DNA of 64,000 nt from Methanothrix harundinacea 6Ac (GTDB lineage Archaea; Halobacteriota; Methanosarcinia; Methanotrichales; Methanotrichaceae): the NCBI RefSeq assembly GCF_000235565.1, contig NC_017527.1, forward strand, positions 372,001 to 436,000. The letters are read 5' to 3'. The stretch's first letter is position 1. Every line of letters begins with the position of its first letter. Below the pieces are notes generated by a model. It was not told the DNA's origin. It did no database searches and worked only from the letters and a program-made list of their open reading frames with translations. This document shows positions 8,063 through 16,167 of this stretch, in pieces. A program made the position numbers and the translations under genes.

Positions 8063-8835
8063 TTCGGCTTCACCAGGTAGTCGAAGAAGCACCTCCTGGT
8101 CAGCATCCCCACCAGCTCGTTGTTCTGGTTCAGGACCGGCATCCCGCCCAGGTCCTCCTCCAGCATCATCTTCCTCGCCTCCTCCAGGGGGGTGTCGATC
8201 ATGATCGACTTGACGCCCCGGCTCATGACGTCCGAGACGAGGAGGTTCTTGATCCTCGCCTCCTGCTGGCTGCTGGGGACGAGGTCCCGGAAGGCCCGGA
8301 GCGACTTTGCCACGTCCCGCTCTGATATGATCCCCACCAGCTTCCCGTTCTCCATCACCGGGAGCCTCCCGACGTCCCGGTCGAGCATCACCCTCCGGAC
8401 GTGGATCAGCCGGTCGGAGGGGGTGGCGGTGAGGGGAGTCCTCATGGCGTCTGCGGCGAGCCCCGTCATCCGGAGGGCCTTCAGCATATCCTTCGGCCTC
8501 ACCCATCCCAGGATCTCCTCTTCTTCCATCACCACCAGGACCGAGGTCTTCTGGAGGAGGACGACCGCCTCCTCCACCTTCATCTCGGGGTGGACTTTGG
8601 TCACCGTATCCGAGGTGGCGGCGGTGACGTGAAGGGACGAGGCTGGCATCCCCATCCTCTGTCTCGTTCCCAGGACCCTCGCGATCTGTCTCATGGTGAT
8701 GGTGCCGGCGAGCTTGCCGTCGGAGGTGACGAGAAGCCTCCGGAGGTCGTTCTTCTCCATGACGTCCAGAGCGTGGGCGATCCTCTCCGACTTGTCTATG
8801 GTCACCGGCGTCGACATGATATCTTTTACCAACAT
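8059..8835 (-). CDS. Four-CBS-domain protein (1 of 5)
   Basis: A 258-residue protein made of four CBS motifs: residues about 1-58 (VKDIMSTPVTI...TITMRQIA), 75-128, 130-188 (DAMRTPLTA...GIISERDVAKSL) and 200-256 (VSDVMSRGVKS...GMLTRRCFF). CBS pairs form Bateman modules that bind adenosyl ligands such as AMP, ATP or SAM; the ligand here is unknown. I start it at ATG 8835, two bases after the previous stop, rather than further upstream, because the first CBS motif begins immediately. Its stop overlaps the RNA ligase start. Confidence 0.88.
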   Translation of the reverse strand: MLVKDIMSTPVTIDKSERIAHALDVMEKNDLRRLLVTSDGKLAGTITMRQIARVLGTRQRMGMPASSLHVTAATSDTVTKVHPEMKVEEAVVLLQKTSVLVVMEEEEILGWVRPKDMLKALRMTGLAADAMRTPLTATPSDRLIHVRRVMLDRDVGRLPVMENGKLVGIISERDVAKSLRAFRDLVPSSQQEARIKNLLVSDVMSRGVKSIMIDTPLEEARKMMLEEDLGGMPVLNQNNELVGMLTRRCFFDYLVKPK

Positions 8836-8837
8836 GA

Positions 8838-9695
8838 TTACGACCACCTGGCCACTTCTGCGGTTATGTCCCGGGTCGAGAAGAACCCCACCACCTTCCC
8901 GTCGTCCACCACCGGGAGGCCGCATATCTCCTTCTCCAGGAGGATCTTGGCGGCATCTATGGCTTTGACCTCGGGGCCGGTGAAGATGATCGGGTAGGAC
9001 ATGACGTCCTCCGCCACCAAGGGCACCACCTTGACGTACCTGTACTCCTTCCTCCCGGCGGTGCTCTCCTTCCTCGTCATCTTGATGTTCTTACTCTTCA
9101 GCTCGTCTTTTGCGTCGGACAATCCCGATATTGCGAGGTTGGTGTGGGTTATCACCCCTACGGGGGTGGCGTTGTCCTCACAGACAACGACCCTGTCGAC
9201 GCCGTTCTCCACCATCTCATCGAGGACGTGGTCGATGGTGTGGTGCCTGTGGACGCTGACGACGCCCTGGGCCATCAGGTCGCCCACCTTCGAATCGGGG
9301 ATCTTACCCACAAAGTATGATAAGAGATCCCTCGAGGTTATTATGCCCACGATCTCTCCCTCGTCCCTCTCGACGGGCAGGCCGTCGATGCCGTTCTCGG
9401 CCATGATCTCCGCGGCCTGCTCTACGGTGGCCCCGGGGTAGATGGTGATGGGACGTTCGGTCATCACCAGCCTGACGGGTACTTTGCTGATGGGCCTCCT
9501 CCGCCATTCGGGGGCTGCCTGGCTCAGTCGGTGTGAAATGTCGTGTTTTGTCACAATCCCCGCCAGCCTGTCTCCGTCCATCACGAGGAGCCTGCTGATG
9601 TAGTGCTTCAGCATCAGGTTCCTCGCCCTCTGGACCGGCTCCTCTTTATCGATGACGTAGACGGGAGATTGCATGTAGTCTTTTACCTTGCTCAT
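8838..9695 (-). CDS. Four-CBS-domain protein (2 of 5)
   Basis: A 285-residue protein of four CBS motifs: VKDYMQSPVYV...GIVTKHDIS (1-58), VRLVMTERPITI...GIITSRDLL (74-126), VGDLMAQGVVSV...GVITHTNLA (136-190), then a charged linker of about 35 residues and a fourth, AEDVMSYPIIF...GFFSTRDIT (228-280). It overlaps the preceding CBS gene by ATGA. No catalytic domain is attached, so a ligand-sensing or scaffold role is likely. Confidence 0.88.
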   Translation of the reverse strand: MSKVKDYMQSPVYVIDKEEPVQRARNLMLKHYISRLLVMDGDRLAGIVTKHDISHRLSQAAPEWRRRPISKVPVRLVMTERPITIYPGATVEQAAEIMAENGIDGLPVERDEGEIVGIITSRDLLSYFVGKIPDSKVGDLMAQGVVSVHRHHTIDHVLDEMVENGVDRVVVCEDNATPVGVITHTNLAISGLSDAKDELKSKNIKMTRKESTAGRKEYRYVKVVPLVAEDVMSYPIIFTGPEVKAIDAAKILLEKEICGLPVVDDGKVVGFFSTRDITAEVARWS

Positions 9696-10648
9696 GGAAT
9701 GATCCCTCGTTTCTCCTCAGCAAATGCCCTGATGAAATCCCTCTTGGTGATGATCCCCAGGAGGGATCCCCTGTCCATGACCGGAAGGGCGCCGACGCCC
9801 TTATCCATCATCGTCTCCGCCGCCCAGCCGAGATCCGCATCCTTCTCCGTGGAGACGATGTCCCTCCGCACCAGGACCTTTATGGGCTGGCTCATCACAT
9901 CGCCGATGTCGCCGGTCACCACCTTCTCGAACGCCTCGCCGCTCCCCAGGTATCTCATGATGTCGGAGGCGGTCACCATCCCGATCAGGATGGAGTCCTG
10001 GACGACCGGGAGCTTTCTGAAGCCTCCTGGCTGGACCATGATCTTCGTCGTCTTCTCGATCGAGATCTGGCCGTTGGCGGTGATGACCGAGGGGCTCATG
10101 AACTCCTCCACCTTGATCCCGGTGTTCACCCCGGCGACGAGCTTGGCGAAGTCGTGCTCGGTGACCAGGGCCTTTATCCTCCCCTCATCGTCGACGACCG
10201 GAAGACCTCCCACGTTCTTCTCGTACATCAGCCTCAGGGCTTCCTCCACGGAGGCCTTCTCCCCGATGGATATGAGCCTGGGGCTCATGATCTCCCGGAT
10301 GTCGGCGTTGATGGCGGCGAGGATATTTCTCTCGTACTTCTTCTTCAGGAGGTTGTGCCTTATGCCGCCTCCGAGGAAGTCTACGACGTCCACGCCGGTG
10401 ACGAAGCCCAGGAGCCGTCGGGTTCCGGCATCGGCTATCGGCAGCCTCCCGAAGCCGTAAGACGTCATGATCTTTATGGCGCCGATGATGGTGGTGGTGG
10501 GAGGAGCCGTCACCACCTCATTGGTTGCTATGGTGAGAACGTCCCCTGCGCGCTTGGCAACTCTGGAATCGAACTGGACCGGTCCCCTGTCCATCGCTCC
10601 CGGCATTCTTATCTTGGAATCCTTCCGATCCTCTGAATGTCTCTTCAT
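9692..10648 (-). CDS. Four-CBS-domain protein (3 of 5)
   Basis: A 318-residue protein. A basic N-terminal stretch of about 35 residues precedes four CBS motifs: GDVLTIATNEVVTA...GFVTGVDVV, IREIMSPRLIS...ALVTEHDFA, VEEFMSPSVIT...GMVTASDIM and IGDVMSQPIKV...GIITKRDFI. Each has the usual MSxxxxxxxxxxxxxxA start and a G(I/M)(I/V)T(x)xD end. Both ends overlap neighbours by four bases, so it is translated as part of the same unit. Function beyond ligand binding cannot be read. Confidence 0.88.
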   Translation of the reverse strand: MKRHSEDRKDSKIRMPGAMDRGPVQFDSRVAKRAGDVLTIATNEVVTAPPTTTIIGAIKIMTSYGFGRLPIADAGTRRLLGFVTGVDVVDFLGGGIRHNLLKKKYERNILAAINADIREIMSPRLISIGEKASVEEALRLMYEKNVGGLPVVDDEGRIKALVTEHDFAKLVAGVNTGIKVEEFMSPSVITANGQISIEKTTKIMVQPGGFRKLPVVQDSILIGMVTASDIMRYLGSGEAFEKVVTGDIGDVMSQPIKVLVRRDIVSTEKDADLGWAAETMMDKGVGALPVMDRGSLLGIITKRDFIRAFAEEKRGIIP

Positions 10649-11421
10649 TGTCCCTCACCAAAGATGGCTTTGATCACGTCGTATCTGTCGATTATTCCGA
10701 CGAGCTTTCCGTCCTCCACCACGGATATCCTCCCTATCTCGCGGTCGAGCATCAGCTTCGAGGCGTCGCGGAGGCTCGACTCCGGAGCTACGGTGAAGAG
10801 GGGGGTGCTCATCAGCTTCTCCACCTTCATCACGTCCTTGGTGTCTCTCCCCATCCGGGCGCCCCCCGTCTTTATTATGTCGAACCGGGTGATCATCCCC
10901 AGGGGCCTTTCCCTCTCGTCCACCACCGGCATCCCGGTGAAGTCGGAATCGACCATGGCGTCCCAGACCTTCGTCACCGGGTCCTGGGGAGAGCAGGTCT
11001 TCGTCTCCCTGCTCATGGCATCCTTCGCCCTCTTTCCGGCGAGCTTCTCCGGGTCGATCTTCTTGAAGATGTCGATGGGGCTGACCACCCCCAGGAGCCG
11101 GCGGTCCTCCGAGGACGGGACGACTGGGAGTATCGCATAATTGGCCGAAAGGAGGAGCTTCGCTGCCTCTGCCATATCCGTCTTTGGGGTGACCAGGGGG
11201 GCCTCCACGGAGAAGCCGGAGACGGTGACGTTAGACCTGGTGGACGGTACCTTCAGCATATCCCGGTCGGTGACTATCCCGACGACTCGCCCCTCGCCGT
11301 TGAGGATCGGCAGCCCCCTGAGCTGGTTGTCGCGTATAAGCTGTCGCGCCCGGGTGACGAAGTCTCCTTCCTCTACGCTGACCGGGTCCTTTGACATGAT
11401 CTCTTCAACTGAAACTCCCAT
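10645..11421 (-). CDS. Four-CBS-domain protein (4 of 5)
   Basis: A 258-residue protein with four CBS motifs: VEEIMSKDPVSV...GIVTDRDML, a degenerate second (VSGFSVEAPLVT...GVVSPIDIF), AKDAMSRETKTC...GMITRFDII and VEKLMSTPLFTV...GIIDRYDVI. ATG 11421 is preceded by a purine run rich in GGAGG (about 11429-11439), the strongest ribosome binding site in the operon. A 43-base gap separates it from the first gene. Confidence 0.88.
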   Translation of the reverse strand: MGVSVEEIMSKDPVSVEEGDFVTRARQLIRDNQLRGLPILNGEGRVVGIVTDRDMLKVPSTRSNVTVSGFSVEAPLVTPKTDMAEAAKLLLSANYAILPVVPSSEDRRLLGVVSPIDIFKKIDPEKLAGKRAKDAMSRETKTCSPQDPVTKVWDAMVDSDFTGMPVVDERERPLGMITRFDIIKTGGARMGRDTKDVMKVEKLMSTPLFTVAPESSLRDASKLMLDREIGRISVVEDGKLVGIIDRYDVIKAIFGEGQ

Positions 11422-11464
11422 ATCTAACCCTCCTCCTCCTCAATTCCGGATGACTCCAATAAGC

Positions 11465-12025
11465 TCATCTATTCCCGTCTCTGCAGCTCCAGCAGAGGAG
11501 CTCGCCGTTCACCGACTCCAGAGAGTCTGATATCTGGCCGCACCGCTCGCAGATCCCTCTTATCATCTCCCTCTGCTCCTCGAAATGGACGCTGTCCCTG
11601 TGCATCTCGATGAGATGGCTGAGGATCTCGCCCATCCCGATGGAGGCCGACCCGGAGACGAGGTCGGTGTCGGTGATGATCCCCACCAGCTTTCCGTCGC
11701 TGGATATCACCGGGAGCCTCTTCACCCCCGATTTGAGCATCTTTATCGCGGCTTCGCTCAGGCTCACGTCTGGATGGACGGTGATCAGGGGCGAGGACAT
11801 CACGTCCCTCACCTTCACTTCTCTGGGGTTTGCGGCTCTGGCGACTATCTTCCCGACCAGGTCCCGCTCAGTTATGATTCCCATCGGCTGGTCGTCGTGA
11901 ATCACGATCAAGCTGCCCACGTTTGCGGAGAACATCTTGTTCGCAGCCTTCACCACATCAACCTTGGAATCGATGGTGATCACAGGTCGGGCCATTATAT
12001 CCCGCACCGGAATCTCTGTTTCCAT
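11465..12025 (-). CDS. Two-CBS protein with C-terminal zinc ribbon (5 of 5, first in operon)
   Basis: A 186-residue protein. Two CBS motifs (VRDIMARPVITI...GIITERDLV and VRDVMSSPLITV...GIITDTDLV) form one Bateman module. About 40 residues later comes a rubredoxin-like knuckle, CERC...CWSC, likely to bind zinc. I prefer ATG 12025 (METEIPV) to the GTG three codons upstream because the GTG lies inside the GGAGGTGAG ribosome binding site. It is promoter-proximal in the five-gene CBS operon. Confidence 0.88.
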   Translation of the reverse strand: METEIPVRDIMARPVITIDSKVDVVKAANKMFSANVGSLIVIHDDQPMGIITERDLVGKIVARAANPREVKVRDVMSSPLITVHPDVSLSEAAIKMLKSGVKRLPVISSDGKLVGIITDTDLVSGSASIGMGEILSHLIEMHRDSVHFEEQREMIRGICERCGQISDSLESVNGELLCWSCRDGNR

Positions 12026-12071
12026 GGTACTCACCTCCGCGGCAGATCGCCGCTCTTATTAAAGAGATTCC

Positions 12072-12099
12072 CCCTATAAAAGGATCACTGCATCCTTTT
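12072..12099 (-). promoter_or_regulatory. CBS-operon promoter with inverted repeat over the TATA box
   Basis: The perfect inverted repeat AAAAGGAT (12078-12085), six-base spacer, ATCCTTTT (12092-12099) overlaps the minus-strand TATA sequence TTTTATAGG (12081-12073). The predicted transcript starts near 12050 with a leader of about 25 bases. A dyad on the TATA/BRE is typical of an archaeal repressor operator, but its binding protein is unknown. Confidence 0.6.
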
Positions 12100-12130
12100 C
12101 TCTCAAATTTAAAATGTATTATAATTTTCG

Positions 12131-12607
12131 TCATTCTGAAATGTGGTGGAGGATGTGATCGACCTCGGCGAGGATCAGGTCGATCCCGAGGCTGGCCGCC
12201 GACGGCGACCCCGGGAGGCAGAAGACGGGAACGCCGCCGACCACCCCGGCCGCCGCCCTGGTGAGGATCGCCCTCGTCCCCACCTCCTCCTGGCTCCTCT
12301 GCCTGAAGATCTCCCCGAATCCGGGGATCGTCTTATCGAAGAGGGGCTCCGCCCCCTCGATCGTCATGTCGCCGGGGGCGAGGCCGGTCCCGCCGCAGAG
12401 GACGACGACGTCCGCCTCCGACTCGAGGATCGCCCTCCTCACCTCCTCCGCCCCATCGGGGATGAGCCTGTAGGTGAAGCTCCTGCCGGCGGCCTCAAGC
12501 CGGTCCAGGATCGCCCTCCCCGAGAGGTCCTCCGCCCCCTTCGGCTCTGCTGCCGCCCCAAACCTCCGAAATCGGGAGGTGCTCACGACGACGACATCTA
12601 TGATCAC
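12131..12607 (-). CDS. moaB: Molybdenum cofactor biosynthesis protein MoaB/MogA
   Basis: A 158-residue MPT-binding (MoCF) domain protein with VVVLCGGTGLAPGDMTIE at about residues 67-84 and the loop PVFCLPGSPSAASLG. It adenylates molybdopterin before metal insertion by MoeA. It is monocistronic in this window; moeA (35605) and moaC (59358) lie elsewhere. Molybdopterin is needed for the W/Mo-dependent Fwd enzyme encoded at 18628-21999. Confidence 0.92.
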   Translation of the reverse strand: MIIDVVVVSTSRFRRFGAAAEPKGAEDLSGRAILDRLEAAGRSFTYRLIPDGAEEVRRAILESEADVVVLCGGTGLAPGDMTIEGAEPLFDKTIPGFGEIFRQRSQEEVGTRAILTRAAAGVVGGVPVFCLPGSPSAASLGIDLILAEVDHILHHISE

Positions 12608-12786
12608 GATCAGTTATCCGTCCTGGAAGGATAAAGCTCTTCTCTCCAGCACCAGGGGTCTCCTCTGGGAGGGTCGGCCCGGTCCGGCCGCTCCCTCCCC
12701 CGGGATGCCCAAAGGATATAAGGGGAGGATCTCCAAGATCTCATCCCGCCAAAGGCCGGAAGGGAAGGCCAGAAGGATGCGGGTTG

Positions 12787-13125
12787 ATGCAATTGACCAG
12801 AATTGGGCTCATCCGATGTGAAAGTGCTATGAGAACATGCCCCGGCACCTCTTGCTTTCGAGCAATAAAGGAGAGATCAGGGAACTTTGCTCCTTATTCG
12901 GGCGAGGAGATCGATATAATCGGAATGGCCTCGTGTGGAGGATGCCCCGGGAGAGACGCCGTCCGCCAGGCGAAGGAGATGGTGCGGAGGGGCGCCGAGG
13001 TGATCTTCCTATCCACCTGCATGACGAAGCCGATACCCTCGGAGCCGGCGTGCAGGTACTCTGAGGAGATCGCCGGGGCCATAAGGAAGAACGCCGGCGT
13101 TCCGGTGGTGATGGGCACCCACTGA
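12787..13125 (+). CDS. CGGC-domain protein, putative metal binding
   Basis: A 112-residue protein with the defining MASCGGCPGRDAV motif and further cysteines in IRCESAMRTCPGTSCFR and STCMTKPIP, plus a C-terminal CRYSEEI. CGGC-domain proteins (PF08821) are small, probably metal- or cluster-binding, of unknown function. A TTG directly precedes ATG 12787; either could start. An upstream GGATATAAGGGG (12716-12727) resembles a TATA box. It is followed by bud32 after 84 bases. Confidence 0.85.
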   Translation: MQLTRIGLIRCESAMRTCPGTSCFRAIKERSGNFAPYSGEEIDIIGMASCGGCPGRDAVRQAKEMVRRGAEVIFLSTCMTKPIPSEPACRYSEEIAGAIRKNAGVPVVMGTH

Positions 13126-13209
13126 CTTGGCGAGACGGGTCAGAGCCGCCGCCGGAGATAATAAACGATCCAGAGGATGCAGAGATAGAGATGGGGGGAT
13201 TGGCGGTAG

Positions 13210-13788
13210 ATGGCTGAGGAGATCGGGAGGGGCGCCGAGGCGGTGATCACCAAGGCGGGGGAGAGGGTGACGAAGTGGAGGCTTCCCAAGGGGTACAGGA
13301 TGGCGGCCCTCGACGAGAGGATCCGGCGGGAGAGGACGGTGATGGAGTCCCGGATCATCTCCGAGGCCCGCAGGTGCGGCGTCCCGACGCCGATCGTCCT
13401 GGATGTCGATTCGTTCAGCCTCACCATGGAGCACGTGGAGGGGGTGAAGCTGAAGGATCGGATCGATCCGGCCCTCACCGAGGGGGTGGGGGAGCTGGTG
13501 GGAAGGCTCCACGCCTGCGGGATCGTCCACGGCGACCTCACCACCTCCAACATGATCCTCCAGGGGGAGAAGATCTACTTCATCGACTTCGGCCTCGCCT
13601 TCCACGACCAGGGGATCGAGGCCCAGGGGGTGGATGTCCACGTATTTTTTCAGACCGTCAGGAGCTGCCACGACCGGCCCGAGGAGCTGATCTCTGCCTT
13701 CGGCCGGGGCTACGCCCGAACCTATGCCCGGGCCGGGGAGGTTTTAAGGAGGGTCGGGGAGATCGAGGCCCGGGGTCGGTATCTCTGA
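13210..13788 (+). CDS. bud32: Bud32/PRPK-type atypical kinase of the KEOPS complex
   Basis: A 192-residue stand-alone piD261/Bud32 kinase. RGAEAVI is the glycine-rich-loop equivalent, KWRLPKGYR follows, HGDLTTSNMI is the catalytic loop and YFIDFGLAF the DFG segment. It works with Kae1 in making the t6A modification of tRNA. In many archaea Bud32 is fused to Kae1; here no Kae1 domain precedes it. Protein length matches the free-standing form. Confidence 0.93.
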   Translation: MAEEIGRGAEAVITKAGERVTKWRLPKGYRMAALDERIRRERTVMESRIISEARRCGVPTPIVLDVDSFSLTMEHVEGVKLKDRIDPALTEGVGELVGRLHACGIVHGDLTTSNMILQGEKIYFIDFGLAFHDQGIEAQGVDVHVFFQTVRSCHDRPEELISAFGRGYARTYARAGEVLRRVGEIEARGRYL

Positions 13789-13865
13789 CCAAATCATTAA
13801 CTTTATGTAGTAAACGATCCCTATCAACCTCCGCAGTGCTATTAGTTCCCAAGTGGTGATGGTAC

Positions 13866-14135
13866 ATGGCAGAAGATGATGTGGTATTCGTCGGCAGCAA
13901 ACCAGTGATGAACTACGTACTGGCGGTGGTCACCCAGTTCAACAGCGGCGCCGGAGAGGTGAAGATCATGGCCAGGGGACGAGCGATATCAAGAGCAGTG
14001 GACGTGGCAGAGGTCTCAAGGAGCCGCTTCCTCGGCGACGTCAAGGTCAAGGACATCCAGATCTCCACCGAGACCCTGAATACCGATCGTGGAGAGACGA
14101 ACGTCTCGGCCATCGAGATCACCCTCTCGAAGTGA
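13866..14135 (+). CDS. albA: Alba DNA/RNA-binding protein
   Basis: An 89-residue Alba protein: [17 protein letters not shown], the lysine-containing segment [27 protein letters not shown] and a C-terminal beta hairpin. It coats chromosomal DNA and RNA as dimers. A TATA-like AACTTTATG lies near 13799-13807. It is the first gene of a close set with purN and a HIT protein. Confidence 0.96.
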   Translation: MAEDDVVFVGSKPVMNYVLAVVTQFNSGAGEVKIMARGRAISRAVDVAEVSRSRFLGDVKVKDIQISTETLNTDRGETNVSAIEITLSK

Positions 14136-14158
14136 AGTTCTTCCCTCCTGGAGCGCGG

Positions 14159-14782
14159 TTGGCGTTGACCACCAGGATCGGGGTCATATCCTCGGGGCGG
14201 GGGGAGAACCTCCGCCACATAATCGAGGCCATAAGCTCGGGACGCCTCCCCGCGGAGGTGGCGGTCGTCCTCGCGGACCAGCCCGAGGCCGGAGCCCTCA
14301 GGATCGCCCGGGGAGCCGGGATCGAGGCCGCCTTCGTCGACCCAACGGGCCTCGGCCGGGCCGAGTACGACGCCAGGCTCGCGGAGCATCTCGACCGGGC
14401 GGGGGTGGACCTCGTCGTCCTCACCGGGTACATGAGGATCCTCACCCCGGAGTTCGTGCGGCGCTTCCGGGGCAGGACGATCAACATTCATCCCGCCCTT
14501 CTGCCGTCGTTTCCGGGGCTGGACGCCTTCCAGCAGGCCCTCGACTACGGCGTCAAGGTGACGGGGACGACGGTCCACCTCGTCGACGAGGAGGTCGACC
14601 ACGGCCCCATCATCCACCAGGTCGCAGTGGAGGTGAGGGAGGACGACACCCACGAAAGCCTCAAGGCGAGGATCCAGGAGGCGGAGTATCGGGCCTACCC
14701 CGAGGCTCTGAGGCTCTTCATCGAGAGGAGGCCGAAGGTCTTGGGAAGGAAGGTCGTATTTGGAGGAAAGGAGGTCGAGTGA
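14159..14782 (+). CDS. purN: Phosphoribosylglycinamide formyltransferase PurN
   Basis: About 207 residues with the GART signature: ISSGRGENLRHIIEAI at the start, NIHPALLPSFPGLDAF holding the catalytic Asn and His, TGTTVHLVDEEVDHGPII with the catalytic Asp. It forms FGAR from GAR in purine synthesis. I chose TTG 14159 because GGAG lies five bases upstream. GTG 14132, which overlaps the alba stop as GTGA, is an alternative that adds nine residues. Its own stop overlaps the HIT gene start. Confidence 0.92.
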   Translation: MALTTRIGVISSGRGENLRHIIEAISSGRLPAEVAVVLADQPEAGALRIARGAGIEAAFVDPTGLGRAEYDARLAEHLDRAGVDLVVLTGYMRILTPEFVRRFRGRTINIHPALLPSFPGLDAFQQALDYGVKVTGTTVHLVDEEVDHGPIIHQVAVEVREDDTHESLKARIQEAEYRAYPEALRLFIERRPKVLGRKVVFGGKEVE

Positions 14783-15273
14783 AGTTGAGGACTTTATGGG
14801 CTCCCTGGAGGATGGAGTACATCCGGAGCGAGAAGGCGGGGGCTTGCATCTTCTGCGAGAAGATCGATGAGGACCGGGATGCTGAGAACCTGATCCTTCA
14901 CCGGGGCGTCCATCACTTCATCATCATGAACGCCTACCCCTACAACAACGGCCACCTGATGGTCGTCCCCCGCCGCCATACCTCGACCCTCGCAGGCTGG
15001 AGCTCCGAGGAGAGGGCGGAGTTCCTGGAGCTCGCCGACCTCGCCGTCGCCATTCTAAAAAAGACGATGAACCCCGACGGCTTCAACATCGGGATCAACA
15101 TGGGCGAGTGCGCCGGGGCGGGGATCGCAAGCCACATACACCTCCACGTCGTTCCCCGCTGGTCGGGAGACTGCAACTTCATGCCCGTCTTTGCGGATAC
15201 GAGGGTGATCCCCGAGCACATCCAGGAGACCCGGGAGAAGCTGGCGGCCGCCCTCGGCGAAGTACTGGGATGA
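14779..15273 (+). CDS. HIT-family nucleotide hydrolase/transferase
   Basis: A 164-residue protein starting MKLRTLWAPWRMEYI, with a zinc knuckle start CIFCEK and the HIT signature SHIHLHVVPRW near residues 116-126. Proteins of this length and N-terminus resemble the FHIT/Ap4A-processing branch. GTG 14779 overlaps the purN stop (GTGA) and is preceded by AAGGAGG, so the start is well supported. The substrate is not known. Confidence 0.9.
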   Translation: MKLRTLWAPWRMEYIRSEKAGACIFCEKIDEDRDAENLILHRGVHHFIIMNAYPYNNGHLMVVPRRHTSTLAGWSSEERAEFLELADLAVAILKKTMNPDGFNIGINMGECAGAGIASHIHLHVVPRWSGDCNFMPVFADTRVIPEHIQETREKLAAALGEVLG

Positions 15274-15368
15274 CCGTCTCTCCCGAATAGGCCCACCGTC
15301 CAGGATCGAGCCTATCGATATAGAAAGTATTTTATCGGCAAGGCGGCAGATTAAACCTGGTGATCTCC

Positions 15369-15644
15369 ATGGTCAGCATAAACGGAAGGCTCGGCAAATC
15401 CAAGGGAAGCCCCACGGGCGGAGAGAAGTTCGAGCAGGAGTTCTACATGACCGCCGCCGAGGTGGCGGCCACCCTCCGGAGCCTCGCCGATGAGATCGAG
15501 GGCCTCGGAAGGGTGGAGGCCTCCACCGGGGATTGGACCCTGGGCGTGAGCCCGGCGGATCCGATGAAGCTCGAGGTGCAGTACAAGCACGATCCGGCGA
15601 GGAGGGAGCTGGAGTTTCAGCTGAAGCTCAAAGAGAACCCCTAG
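15369..15644 (+). CDS. Amphi-Trp domain protein
   Basis: A 91-residue protein that fits the amphi-Trp family (TIGR04354): KFEQEFYMTAAEVAATLRSLADEI, then the DWTLG beta segment and alternating hydrophobic beta strands. The function of this family is unknown. I start at ATG 15369 because GGTGATC lies six to eight bases upstream. It is transcribed alone, 95 bases after the HIT gene, with an AT-rich GAAAGTATTTTATCG upstream. Confidence 0.8.
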   Translation: MVSINGRLGKSKGSPTGGEKFEQEFYMTAAEVAATLRSLADEIEGLGRVEASTGDWTLGVSPADPMKLEVQYKHDPARRELEFQLKLKENP

Positions 15645-15720
15645 CCTTCGGTCAAAGCCGGAAACTGCATCTGATCTCGCTGCCTATTCGGGGCTGTCCG
15701 GCAGGGCGGCCCCGGGGGTC

Positions 15721-16167
15721 TCACTCTCCACCGCCCGCCTCTCGGAGGCGGAAGGGGACGCCCCTTTTTCCAAGCTCCAGAGCCACCTCCTCCATGAAGA
15801 TCCCCATGCCGGAGACGTGGTCGTGCTCCTGAGGCCGGATTCTTCCGCCGGTGTAGCCCTCCGTCGTCGAGGCTGCGCCGCAGCTGGGGCTCTTCGCGAC
15901 GCCGACGACCTCGATCTTGTGCCCCTTCTTCGCGAGGAGCTCGATCAGGTCCGCCTGGTGGGCGAAGACCTGGCGGCAGTATCGCCGGTAAGAGGGGACG
16001 TCGATCTGGTTTTTCGTGACCTCCCACCGGTCGAGGCCGAGGTGTCCGGCCTCGGGGCAGGGGAGCTGGATGATCGGCGGCTCAGGGGCGAAGGGGACGG
16101 GCGGAAGGCCCCGAAGCCTCGTTTCGGGGTTGAGGAGGCAGTGGGCGACGACCCGGATCGTCGTCAT
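15721..16167 (-). CDS. TudS/DUF523-related putative desulfidase
   Basis: A 148-residue protein with cysteines arranged as in TudS-like desulfidases: AHCLLNPETR near the N-terminus, QLPCPEAGHLGLDRW near 35-49 and SPSCGAAST near 93-101. Three cysteines of this set would ligate a [4Fe-4S] cluster, and TudS enzymes remove sulfur from thiouracil-type substrates. This is a distant, short member. It overlaps the upstream gene by ATGA. Confidence 0.75.
   Translation of the reverse strand: MTTIRVVAHCLLNPETRLRGLPPVPFAPEPPIIQLPCPEAGHLGLDRWEVTKNQIDVPSYRRYCRQVFAHQADLIELLAKKGHKIEVVGVAKSPSCGAASTTEGYTGGRIRPQEHDHVSGMGIFMEEVALELGKRGVPFRLREAGGGE

Noticed and set aside
8063-8506. N-terminal extension of the RNA ligase
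   Set aside because: It is the frame-shifted shadow of the CBS gene; the ATGA overlap at 8059-8062 marks the real junction.
14089-14778. Long N-terminal extension of the HIT protein through purN
   Set aside because: The extension is out-of-frame purN sequence. GTG 14779 with a good ribosome site starts the real protein.
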